Source of the DNA: Ferdinandcohnia salidurans
GTDB lineage: Bacteria; Bacillota; Bacilli; Bacillales; Bacillaceae_L
DNA: 64,000 nt
NCBI RefSeq assembly: GCF_042680725.1
Contig: NZ_JBHUEK010000007.1
Coordinates: 496,001-560,000 of the forward strand
Direction: 5' to 3'
The stretch's first letter is position 1. Each line of letters opens with the position of its first letter. The notes under the pieces are model-generated. The model saw nothing but the letters and a program-made list of their open reading frames with translations, had not been told where the DNA came from and made no database searches. This document shows positions 33,745 through 42,200 of this stretch, in pieces. Made by a program: the position numbers and the translations under genes.

Positions 33745-34009
33745 ATAATCTAAATAGAGTACGAAGTCTCATGACATTATAAAAAAATGCTGCATCCCTG
33801 CCCTCTTTTGTATATCGATTTCGCTGTTGTCGTAAGCACTCCATAAAAGCTAAGTCACATTCCCGTGACGGGCCATATACTTGATAACAAAGGTCATGTC
33901 TCATACAACATGAATCAACCTGATTTGTCGGTGGACCCGAACCGCCACAACCGGGACCACACCACCTATATCCAGGCATACAAAAACCAATCCCTCTTCT
34001 CCTGCTCAT
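33743..34009 (-). CDS. Phospholipase A2-like mini-protein
   Basis: An 88-residue cysteine-rich protein. GYRWCGPGCGGSGPPTN resembles the calcium-binding loop of secreted phospholipases A2 and parvovirus VP1, and DSCCMRHDLCYQ matches the PLA2 active-site helix with its histidine-aspartate pair. Six cysteines (CG, CG, CC, LCY, EC, CLR) could form disulfides. There is no signal peptide, only a basic start (MSRRRGIGFCMPG). AAGGAGGG eight bases before the ATG at 34009 sets the start. Known relatives in Bacillus are annotated as phospholipase or parvovirus-coat-like proteins; activity is not shown. Confidence 0.75.
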   Translation of the reverse strand: MSRRRGIGFCMPGYRWCGPGCGGSGPPTNQVDSCCMRHDLCYQVYGPSRECDLAFMECLRQQRNRYTKEGRDAAFFYNVMRLRTLFRL

Positions 34010-34165
34010 GAACACTCCCTCCTTTTATTGTAATGAACTATATTCATAAAATATGTTCTGATTCTATGAAAGGAAGGGCAATTGACATGATTATCTATAA
34101 GACAATTAAAAAATAATTGAAATATCTGATAAAAGTTTGATACTATTATTCTAATATATTGACCA

Positions 34166-34198
34166 CTAATCAAGGCCAATGAAATATTCATTTGGCTT
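34166..34198 (+). terminator. Hairpin with T-tract upstream of the MFS gene
   Basis: GCCAATGAA / TTCATTTGGC stem (one bulge) followed by TTTTATTATTT, between a possible promoter (TTGAAA-N18-TACTAT, about 34119-34148) and the ribosome binding site of the MFS gene. It could be an attenuator or simply an upstream terminator. Confidence 0.45.
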
Positions 34199-34245
34199 TT
34201 ATTATTTGTTCTATCTAATTTCTACTACCTTAGAAGGAGATTATA

Positions 34246-35496
34246 ATGAAGAAAAACTTTCATTATGCGTGGATGATTGTATTTGTCACATTCCTCGCAT
34301 TCTTAGCTGTCCAAGGTGGAAGGCTTGCATTCGGGGCATTCGTGGAACCTTGGGAAAAGGATTTACATATGGACCGGGCAACAACTTCACTTATTTCCAC
34401 ACTAAGTTTTGTTATTTATGGATTATCGCAGCCTTTTATTGGTAGATTGATAGATAGGTATGGTGCACGCCTTATTTTATCAATTAGTACCCTACTTGTC
34501 GGGGTTAGTTTCTTTTTTATCACTTTTGTTACACAGCCATGGCAATTATTTGTCCTCTACTCCCTTGTATCAGTTGGAGTTGGTGGTGCTTCGAATGTGG
34601 CCGGTACCGTTCTTATTACGAATTGGTTTACTAAAAAGCGTGGGCTTGCGCTAGGAATTATGGAAGCAGGCTTTGGTTTTGGACAAATGCTTCTTGTTCC
34701 TGGATCATTAATGTTGATTCATTGGTTTGACTGGAGAACAACCATTTTCATATTAGGGGCATTGTTGATTATAATCGTGTTCCCTATTGTTCTACTCTTT
34801 TTACGGAATCACCCGAATGAAAAAGCAATGGAGCCTTTAGGCGGAAAAGTTATCGAGGAAGAGGAAACAAAGACAGACTCCTCAAAGAAATCTGTTTCAC
34901 TTAAGATGCTTTTTAAAATGCGTCAATTTTGGTTCATAATGCTCCCATTTGCTATCTGTGGGTTTACGACAACAGGTTTAATGGATACACATTTAATACC
35001 TTTATCCCATCACCATGGCTTTTCACCAACTGTGACGGGTACAGCAGTAAGTATTTTAGCAGCTTGTAATATAGTTGGAATCCTTCTTTCTGGTGTTATC
35101 ATTGATTATTGGAGTAGCCGTAAATTATTAGTGTTCATTTATTTTACGCGAGCATTATCAATTGGGATTCTAGTCTACTCACATAATACTGTGTTGCTAT
35201 TACTATTTGCAGCCATTTTTGGATTCGTTGATTTTGCTACAGTTGCACCAACTTCATTATTGGTAACCCAATATTTTACAGATTATTCAATTGGTTTTAT
35301 TGTTGGGTGTCTGTCTCTCAGTCACCAAATTGGCTCAGCACTGGGTGCTTATATTCCTGGTCTTTTATTTAGTAATTATGGGAATTACAACTTATCTCTA
35401 TATTTTTCAATCTTTATTGTTCTAATTGCAGCGGTTATGAATCTCTTATTACCTGAACCAAATCAAATAAAAGTAGTTGAAAAAAGGGCAAGCTAA
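34246..35496 (+). CDS. MFS transporter (OFA/monocarboxylate-like)
   Basis: A 416-residue major facilitator with 12 helices. The opening FHYAWMIVFVTFLAFLAVQGGRLAFGAFVEPW and the helix 2-3 motif GRLIDRYGARLIL are typical of the oxalate/formate antiporter and monocarboxylate-type families. A charged central loop (residues about 190-215, EEEETKTDSSKK) separates the halves. Substrate unknown. GAAGGAG precedes the ATG. Monocistronic with its own terminator. Confidence 0.87.
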   Translation: MKKNFHYAWMIVFVTFLAFLAVQGGRLAFGAFVEPWEKDLHMDRATTSLISTLSFVIYGLSQPFIGRLIDRYGARLILSISTLLVGVSFFFITFVTQPWQLFVLYSLVSVGVGGASNVAGTVLITNWFTKKRGLALGIMEAGFGFGQMLLVPGSLMLIHWFDWRTTIFILGALLIIIVFPIVLLFLRNHPNEKAMEPLGGKVIEEEETKTDSSKKSVSLKMLFKMRQFWFIMLPFAICGFTTTGLMDTHLIPLSHHHGFSPTVTGTAVSILAACNIVGILLSGVIIDYWSSRKLLVFIYFTRALSIGILVYSHNTVLLLLFAAIFGFVDFATVAPTSLLVTQYFTDYSIGFIVGCLSLSHQIGSALGAYIPGLLFSNYGNYNLSLYFSIFIVLIAAVMNLLLPEPNQIKVVEKRAS

Positions 35497-35520
35497 CTTC
35501 TCAAGCTTTGCCCCTTTTTT
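35482..35520 (+). terminator. Terminator after the MFS gene
   Basis: Stem GGGCAAGCT / AGCTTTGCCC with T6 after it; the stem contains the stop codon. Confidence 0.88.
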
Positions 35521-35640
35521 ATTATTCTACCTATTTATGAAGAAATAGAACCATTTTCATTTGTATTCTTATTTGGCCATGGTGTAAAATCTTTAAGCAG
35601 TACTAATTATGTGCGAAAAGGTATACGAGGAGAAAAAGAT

Positions 35641-36213
35641 ATGAAAAGCATTTTACGAAACTTCATTAATGGTATTTTGACAATTGTTCCGATTATTTTA
35701 GTTGTGTACGTTATTTTTAAAGTGTTTTTGTTTTTAGATGGGATATTGGGAAATTTCCTGAAACCTTATTTAAGAGAAGATTATATTCCTGGAATTGGGC
35801 TTTTACTCACGTTTGTAGTCATCACAATCTTGGGATGGTTATCAACGAGAGTATTTGCCGGGGCTATCTTTCGGTTGGTTGACAGACTGTTAGAAAGGAT
35901 TCCGTTAATCAAAACGCTCTACTCTGTTATAAAAGACACATTTAACTCGTTTCTAGGAGAAAAGAAATCATTCTCAAAAGTCGCACTTGTAACGATACCG
36001 GGTACGGATGTAAAAGCAATTGGTTTTATTACGACTGAAGATGTCGAAAGTTTTTATGATCCATTAAAGGATTATGTAGCTGTCTATATTCAACAAACAT
36101 TCCAAATCGCTGGCTTCACCTTCCTAATACCGAAGGATGAAATCGAAATTATTGATGTCAAACCAGAGGATGCAATGAAATTTGTCGTATCTGGTGGAAT
36201 GACCTCTAAATAG
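35641..36213 (+). CDS. DUF502 family membrane protein
   Basis: A 190-residue DUF502 protein. Two membrane helices (about residues 7-29 and 49-70) precede a conserved soluble part with RIPLIKTLYSVIKDTFNSFLG near residue 90 and the GTDVKAIGFIT strand near 118. The family is widespread in bacteria and plants (COV-like in plants) and has no established biochemical function. GAGGAGA precedes the ATG at 35641. The downstream terminator was the target of the IS1182-family insertion. Confidence 0.85.
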   Translation: MKSILRNFINGILTIVPIILVVYVIFKVFLFLDGILGNFLKPYLREDYIPGIGLLLTFVVITILGWLSTRVFAGAIFRLVDRLLERIPLIKTLYSVIKDTFNSFLGEKKSFSKVALVTIPGTDVKAIGFITTEDVESFYDPLKDYVAVYIQQTFQIAGFTFLIPKDEIEIIDVKPEDAMKFVVSGGMTSK

Positions 36214-36239
36214 ATATCCCTCATTTTTGAATTCAAGAA

Positions 36240-36268
36240 AAAGGAACGCATATAAAGTGCGTTCCTTT
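36240..36268. repeat. 29-bp direct repeat, left flank of the IS (palindromic terminator copy)
   Basis: Identical to 37837-37865. Each copy is a terminator-type palindrome with arms AAAGGAACGCA and TGCGTTCCTTT. The left copy abuts the left inverted repeat and still ends the DUF502 transcript. Confidence 0.9.
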
Positions 36269-36269
36269 C

Positions 36270-36318
36270 AGACTGTAGACAAACTCGAAAAATTTCGAGT
36301 TTGCCTACAGTCTTTTTT
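36270..36318 (+). terminator. Terminator inside the IS left end
   Basis: Long stem AGACTGTAG-CAAACTCGAAA / TTTCGAGTTTG-CTACAGTCT followed by TTTTTT, upstream of the transposase start. Confidence 0.85.
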
Positions 36319-36359
36319 AATTTACAATATTTATAGAGAAAATTAGGGGTGATGGGAAC

Positions 36360-37718
36360 ATGATGTCGAGAAATAATAACTCAGATAGGGAACAATTGGA
36401 AATGATTACACTAGATCAAATCGTACCGCAAGAGCACCTTGTGAGAAAGCTTGAAGCAGCTATTGATTTCTCCTTCATATACCCATTGGTTGAAAACCTT
36501 TATTCAACTTTAGGTCGTCCAAGTATCGATCCAGTTGTGCTGATTAAAATGACTTTTATTCAGTATGTATTTGGCATACGTTCAATGAGGCAAACAATCA
36601 AGGAAATTGAAACGAATGTAGCTTACCGTTGGTTTTTGGGTTTTGGATTTCACACGAATGTTCCCCACTTTTCTACCTTCGGTAAAAATTATGAACGTCG
36701 TTTTAAGGATACTGATTTATTTGAACAAATTTTCTACCGTATTTTAAAAGAGATTACCGATAAGGACTTATTAAGCGCTGATCATGTATTTATTGATTCA
36801 ACACATGTAAAAGCGAGTGCCAATAAACGTAAATTTGAAAAGAAAGTCGTACGAAAGGAAACTCGCGCTTATGAAGCGAAGCTACAAGAAGAGTTAAATC
36901 AGGATCGTATAGACAATGGTAAGAAACCATTCTCTCCTGAAAAATTTGAAAAAGAAGAAACTAAGGAGATTAAGGAAAGTACAACCGATCCTGAAAGTGG
37001 ATATTACGTAAAAGATGAACGAACAAAACAATTTGCCTATTCATTTCATGCAGCTGCAGACCGAAATGGTTTTGTATTAGGGTCGATTGTAACACCAGGG
37101 AATGTTCATGATAGTCATATGCTTCAACCGTTGGTCGAATCGATTATGGATAAAGTGATAAAACCCTTTGCTGTTGCTGCCGACGCTGCGTATAAAACAC
37201 CTGCAATTTGTAATTTCCTTATAGAGAATGGTATTACCCCTGCTCTTCCTTATACACGTCCCAAAACAAAGGAAGGATTCATGCGTAAACATGAGTATGT
37301 TTATGATGAGCACTTTGATTGCTATATCTGTCCGCAAGGACAGACATTAGCTTACACTACTACAACGAAGGAAGGATACCGACAGTATAAGTCCGATCCT
37401 TTAAAGTGCATAAATTGTCCTTTACTAGAACAGTGTACTCAAAGTAAAAATCACCAGAAGTTAATACAGCGACACATCTGGGAAGGTTATGTGGAAGAAG
37501 CTGACCACCTTCGACACACTGAAGAGGTAAAAGAAATATATGCTCGTCGTAAAGAATCTATAGAACGCGTCTTTGCTGATGCAAAAGAAAAGCATGGTAT
37601 GCGATGGACAACCCTTAGGGGAATTAAAAAAATGTCCATGCAGGCGATGCTAACTTTTGCTGCAATGAATTTAAAGAAACTAGCAACTTGGACTTGGAAA
37701 GGTCCAGTACTTGTATAA
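36360..37718 (+). CDS. IS1182 family transposase
   Basis: A 452-residue DDE transposase. The N-terminal domain carries the conserved GRPSIDPVVLIKM and RWFLGFGFHTNVPHFSTF parts. The catalytic residues are the aspartates in FIDSTHVKA (near 142) and AADAAYKTP (near 278) and the glutamate in ESIERVFADAKEKHGMRW (near 400). A cysteine cluster CPQG...CINCPLLEQC typical of the family lies near 325-360. The frame is complete, so it may be active. ATG at 36360 or 36363, after an AGGGGTGATGG site. Confidence 0.95.
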   Translation: MMSRNNNSDREQLEMITLDQIVPQEHLVRKLEAAIDFSFIYPLVENLYSTLGRPSIDPVVLIKMTFIQYVFGIRSMRQTIKEIETNVAYRWFLGFGFHTNVPHFSTFGKNYERRFKDTDLFEQIFYRILKEITDKDLLSADHVFIDSTHVKASANKRKFEKKVVRKETRAYEAKLQEELNQDRIDNGKKPFSPEKFEKEETKEIKESTTDPESGYYVKDERTKQFAYSFHAAADRNGFVLGSIVTPGNVHDSHMLQPLVESIMDKVIKPFAVAADAAYKTPAICNFLIENGITPALPYTRPKTKEGFMRKHEYVYDEHFDCYICPQGQTLAYTTTTKEGYRQYKSDPLKCINCPLLEQCTQSKNHQKLIQRHIWEGYVEEADHLRHTEEVKEIYARRKESIERVFADAKEKHGMRWTTLRGIKKMSMQAMLTFAAMNLKKLATWTWKGPVLV

Positions 37719-37784
37719 AATATAAGCAAGTTGGACCGTATATAATCAAAAATGATGGCCATTCTTATGAAAATAGAAAAAAAT

Positions 37785-37824
37785 AAAAGGCATTTGGGAA
37801 TAAGAGGATTCCCAAATGCCTTTT
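37785..37824 (+). terminator. Terminator inside the IS right end
   Basis: Seventeen-base-pair stem AAAAGGCATTTGGGAAT / ATTCCCAAATGCCTTTT with loop AAGAGG, directly after the transposase gene. Confidence 0.88.
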
Positions 37825-37836
37825 GTCTACACTCTG

Positions 37837-37865
37837 AAAGGAACGCATATAAAGTGCGTTCCTTT
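37837..37865. repeat. 29-bp direct repeat, right flank of the IS (palindromic terminator copy)
   Basis: Second copy of 36240-36268, directly after the right inverted repeat and 5 bases before the glnA stop codon. It is placed to end the minus-strand gltB-glnA transcript. Confidence 0.9.
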
Positions 37866-37869
37866 TATT

Positions 37870-39213
37870 TTAATAATTCTTCATATATTGTTCCCTTTCC
37901 CAAGGGTGAACAGATACTCTAAATTGATCCCATTCTATTTCTTTGGCTTCAATAAAGTGCTCTAGTAGGTGGATCCCTAATGCATTTTTTATGACCTCAT
38001 CTTGTTTTAGATGTTCCAATGCTTCTGATAAGGTTGCTGGTAAATCTACAATTCCATTTTCAATCCTTTCCCCTTTTGACATCACATAAATATTTGAGTC
38101 AACAGGTGCTGGTGGAGTTAATTTATTCTTAATCCCATCTAAACCTGCAGCTAGAAGTACAGCCATTGCCATATAAGGGTTTGCGGATGGATCAACACTA
38201 CGAACTTCAACGCGAGTACTTAAACCACGGGACGCTGGAATCCGTATTAGTGGACTTCGATTTCTAGCGGACCAAGCAACATAACATGGGGCTTCATAGC
38301 CAGGTACTAAGCGCTTGTAGGAATTTACTGTAGGATTTGTAACCGCAGTAAAGCTAATTGCATGCTTCATAATTCCTGCAATAAATTGTCTAGCTGTTTC
38401 ACTTAGTTCCAAATCTCCATTTTGATCATAAAAAGCATTTTCTCCATTGCTGAATAATGATAGATTACTATGCATTCCTGAACCGTTAACCCCAAACAAA
38501 GGTTTTGCCATAAAAGTTGCATGGAGACCGTGCTTTCGAGCAATGGTTTTAACGACTAACTTGAATGTTTGGATGTCATCACACGCTTTTAAAGCATCCT
38601 GGTATTTAAAATCAATTTCGTGTTGGCCGGGTGCTACTTCATGATGAGAAGCCTCAATTTCAAATCCCATTTCTTCTAGTTCAAGGACTATGTCCCGACG
38701 GCAATTTTCTCCTAAATCAGTAGGTGCTAAGTCAAAATAGCCACCTTGATCATTTAATTCGAGAGTTGGATCGCCGTGTTCATCCAATTTAAATAAGAAA
38801 AACTCAGGTTCAGGACCAACATTGAACTCTGTGAAGCCAAGTTCCCTCATTTCATGTAGCATTCTTTTTAAGTTACTACGAGGATCTCCTTCAAATGGAG
38901 TTCCATCTGGATGATAAATGTCACAAATGAAACGGGCTACTTTTCCTTTTTCTGCTGTCCATGGGAAAATAACAAATGTATTCAAGTCTGGGTATAAATA
39001 CATATCAGACTCTTCGATTCGAACAAAGCCTTCGATAGAAGAGCCATCAAACATCATTTTATTATCTAATGCTTTTTCAATCTGACTAACAGGTATTTCA
39101 ACATTTTTAATCTGACCAAATAAATCAGTAAATTGTAATCGAATAAACCGAACATTTTCCTCTTTCACGATTTGAATAAGTTGTTCTCTTGAATATGAAT
39201 GTATGGGTGACAT
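37870..39213 (-). CDS. glnA: Glutamine synthetase type I
   Basis: A 447-residue GS that makes glutamine from glutamate, ammonia and ATP. It is nearly identical in layout to B. subtilis GlnA: KMMFDGSSIEGFVRIEESDMY near residue 52-72, NVGPEPEFFLFK near 130, GVNGSGMHSNLSLF near 240 and the C-terminal VHPWEREQY. The adenylylation tyrosine region of enterobacterial GS reads ENGIVDLPATL, without that tyrosine, so it belongs to the GSI-alpha, feedback-regulated group. GGAGG precedes the ATG at 39213. It lies 76 bases after gltB and lacks the usual upstream glnR, so it is probably a second glnA or a rearranged locus. Confidence 0.95.
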   Translation of the reverse strand: MSPIHSYSREQLIQIVKEENVRFIRLQFTDLFGQIKNVEIPVSQIEKALDNKMMFDGSSIEGFVRIEESDMYLYPDLNTFVIFPWTAEKGKVARFICDIYHPDGTPFEGDPRSNLKRMLHEMRELGFTEFNVGPEPEFFLFKLDEHGDPTLELNDQGGYFDLAPTDLGENCRRDIVLELEEMGFEIEASHHEVAPGQHEIDFKYQDALKACDDIQTFKLVVKTIARKHGLHATFMAKPLFGVNGSGMHSNLSLFSNGENAFYDQNGDLELSETARQFIAGIMKHAISFTAVTNPTVNSYKRLVPGYEAPCYVAWSARNRSPLIRIPASRGLSTRVEVRSVDPSANPYMAMAVLLAAGLDGIKNKLTPPAPVDSNIYVMSKGERIENGIVDLPATLSEALEHLKQDEVIKNALGIHLLEHFIEAKEIEWDQFRVSVHPWEREQYMKNY

Positions 39214-39289
39214 TTCAATTCCTCCTTTGAAATCTGGTGTGATAGAAAGATAGAATAGTATAATAATCACTTAAGCCAATGGAAAAGTG

Positions 39290-42200
39290 TTATTTTATTA
39301 ATGTTTCATTCGGTAGTTCTTTTTGCTGTAATGCTTTTTTGTATTCTTTTGGAATGATTTTTACCCAATTTTCTAGATGATCATCCCAATGTTTCAGAAT
39401 AATGGATGCTTTTGTACTTCCTGTGAATGTATAATGGTTCTCTAGAAGTTGTCGAAGCTTGTGCTCATCCTCTTCTCCAATTGATTCTAAATCCACTAGC
39501 GTAACATTGCACTGCTTTCGGAAATGATCAAAGTCGTCTGCGAAAACATAAGCCATACCACCGGACATTCCAGCTGCAAAGTTTTTCCCAATCGAGCCAA
39601 GAACTGCGACAACTCCGCCAGTCATATACTCGAGACCATGATCGCCAATTCCTTCTACAACAGCTTTCATCCCACTATTTCTAACAGCGAAACGTTCCCC
39701 TGCCAGACCGCGAATATAGGCTTCACCTGAAGTTGCTCCGTAGAAGGCGGTATTTCCAATAATCGTATTTTCTTCAGGAACAAAAATTGAGTTTTCAAAT
39801 GGGTTAACTATGATTTTTCCTCCAGACAATCCCTTTCCAACATAGTCATTCGCATCACCTTCAAGAGCTAATGTCATTCCTTTAGGTATAAATGCACCAA
39901 AGCTTTGACCTGCAGATCCTTTGAACGTGAGTCGAATGGTATCCTCAGGAAGGCCTTCACGCCCATACTGCTTGGAGATTTCACTGCCAACTATCGTTCC
40001 AACTGCTCGGTCTGTATTTTGGATCGGAAATTGTGCTTCCACTTGTTGCTGCATGTCAAGTGCTGGTTTACATACTTTTAGTAGTTCCTTATAATCAAGA
40101 GAATGTTCAAGTCCATGGTCTTGTTTCTTCTTGTTATATTGTGGCCCTTTACCGGAAAATGGTTGAAAAACTATTTTAGATAAATCTAGATATTTTGCTT
40201 TCCAATGTGAAGTTGCATGATCACTTGGGACAAGTAAGTCAGTACGACCAACCATCTCGTTAATGGTTCTAAAACCTAGTTGAGCCATAATCTCACGTAC
40301 ATCTTGAGCAATAAATCTCATGAATGCTTCAACATGTTCAGGTTTACCAAGGAATTTCTTCCTAAGTTCTGGATCCTGTGTTGCAATTCCGACTGGACAT
40401 GTGTCTAAGTGACACTGTCGAACAAGTACGCAACCAAGGACAACCAAAGCAGACGTTGCAAACCCGTATTCTTCTGCTCCTAATAATGTTGCCATTACGA
40501 TGTCGCGTCCTGTCATCATTTTTCCGTCGGCTTCAAGTACCACACGATCACGAAGCCCATTTAAAACAAGTGTTTGGTGAGTTTCCGCCAGTCCAATCTC
40601 CCAAGGCATTCCTGCATGCTTAATACTTGACCTAGGAGCTGCACCGGTTCCTCCGTCTGAACCACTGATTAAAATGACATCGGCTAAACCTTTTGCAACA
40701 CCGGCTGCAATCGTCCCCACCCCTGCTTTTGAAACAAGTTTCACGCTAATTCTTGCTGATGGATTTGCATTTTTCAAATCATGAATCAGTTGTGCAAGAT
40801 CCTCAATTGAGTAAATGTCGTGGTGTGGTGGTGGTGAAATTAGGCCGACTCCCGGCGTTGAACCACGAACTTCGGCAATCCAAGGGTACACCTTATTTCC
40901 TGGTAGTTGTCCGCCTTCCCCTGGTTTTGCACCCTGTGCCATTTTAATCTGAATTTCATCAGCATTTACTAAGTAATGACTGGATACTCCAAATCTTCCA
41001 GAAGCTACTTGTTTAATTGCACTACGTCTGGAATCACCGTTGGAATCAGGGGTAAAACGGTCATAATGTTCGCCGCCTTCTCCACTATTGCTTTTTCCTC
41101 CAAGTCGATTCATTGCAATTGCTAACGTTTCATGTGCTTCCTGACTTAATGAACCATAGGACATCGCACCGGTTTTAAAACGGCGAACAATTGATTCCAC
41201 AGGCTCTACTTCATCAATTGGAATCGGTGTCGTTACGTTAAATTTAAACAAGTCACGAATGAAAATAAGTTGCTCCTGATTTGCTTTTTCTGCATATTTT
41301 TTATAAAGTTCATAATCATTTTTTCGGCAAGCCGTTTTTAATGCGTGTGTCGTTGCTGGGTTGAAAGCGTGGAGTTCTCCATCCTTCCGATATTTGAACT
41401 CATTTCCTGGTTTTAATTGTATTTCTTCTTCATTAAAGGCGAGTTGATGTCTCATCAGGACTTCTTTTGCCATAATATCTAGGGTAATCCCACCTAAACT
41501 TGAAGGTGTTCCTGTAAAATATTGATCGATTACACTTTCTGCTATCCCAACTGCCTCAAATATTTGCGCACCACGGTAGCTCTGAATCGTTGAAATTCCC
41601 ATTTTTGACATAATTTTCACGATACCTTCTGTTATGGCATTTGTATAATTATGAATCGCTTTATCAAAAATGATTTCTTCTTGTAGATCTCCATTTTTTA
41701 CTAGTTTCAAAATACTTGCCATTGCAAGATAAGGATTAATTGCATCTGCTCCAAAACCAATTAGCATGGCTAGTTGATGAACGTCTCGTGCTTCACCTGT
41801 TTCGACAATAAGGCTAACATTTGTTCTAGTTCCCTGTCGTACGAGGTGGTGATGAAGTCCACTCACTGCAAGGAGTGCTGGAATCGGTGCCCATTCTTGA
41901 GTGACATGCCTATCAGATAATTGGATAAGGGTGTGGCCTTTTTGAATCGCCTCATCAACCTGACTAAATAGGTCTTGTAAAGCTGTTTCCAGTGTACCTT
42001 CAACATCCTCTGCTCTAAACAACATTGGAATTTCTTTTAGTCTGTAATGTTCTTGAAGTCTTGCAAGTTCATTATCTGACAAAATGGGTGTTTCCAATCG
42101 AATACGTTGACAGCTACTCTCAGTTGGATTGAGTAGATTTCCTTCTGCACCTAGAAGAGTTGATGCTGATGTCACAAATTTCTCCCGAATTGCATCAATT

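Larger units (their letters stand above)
36269..37836 (+). mobile_element. IS1182-family insertion sequence, 1568 bp
   Basis: The ends carry inverted repeats: left CAGACTGTAGACAAA, right (complement) CAGAGTGTAGACAAA, 14 of 15 identical. It contains one transposase gene and a terminator hairpin inside each end, which would shield it from outside transcription. The flanking 29-bp direct repeats are the whole palindromic terminator that lay between the DUF502 gene and glnA, indicating target duplication on insertion. The element looks intact. Confidence 0.92.
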
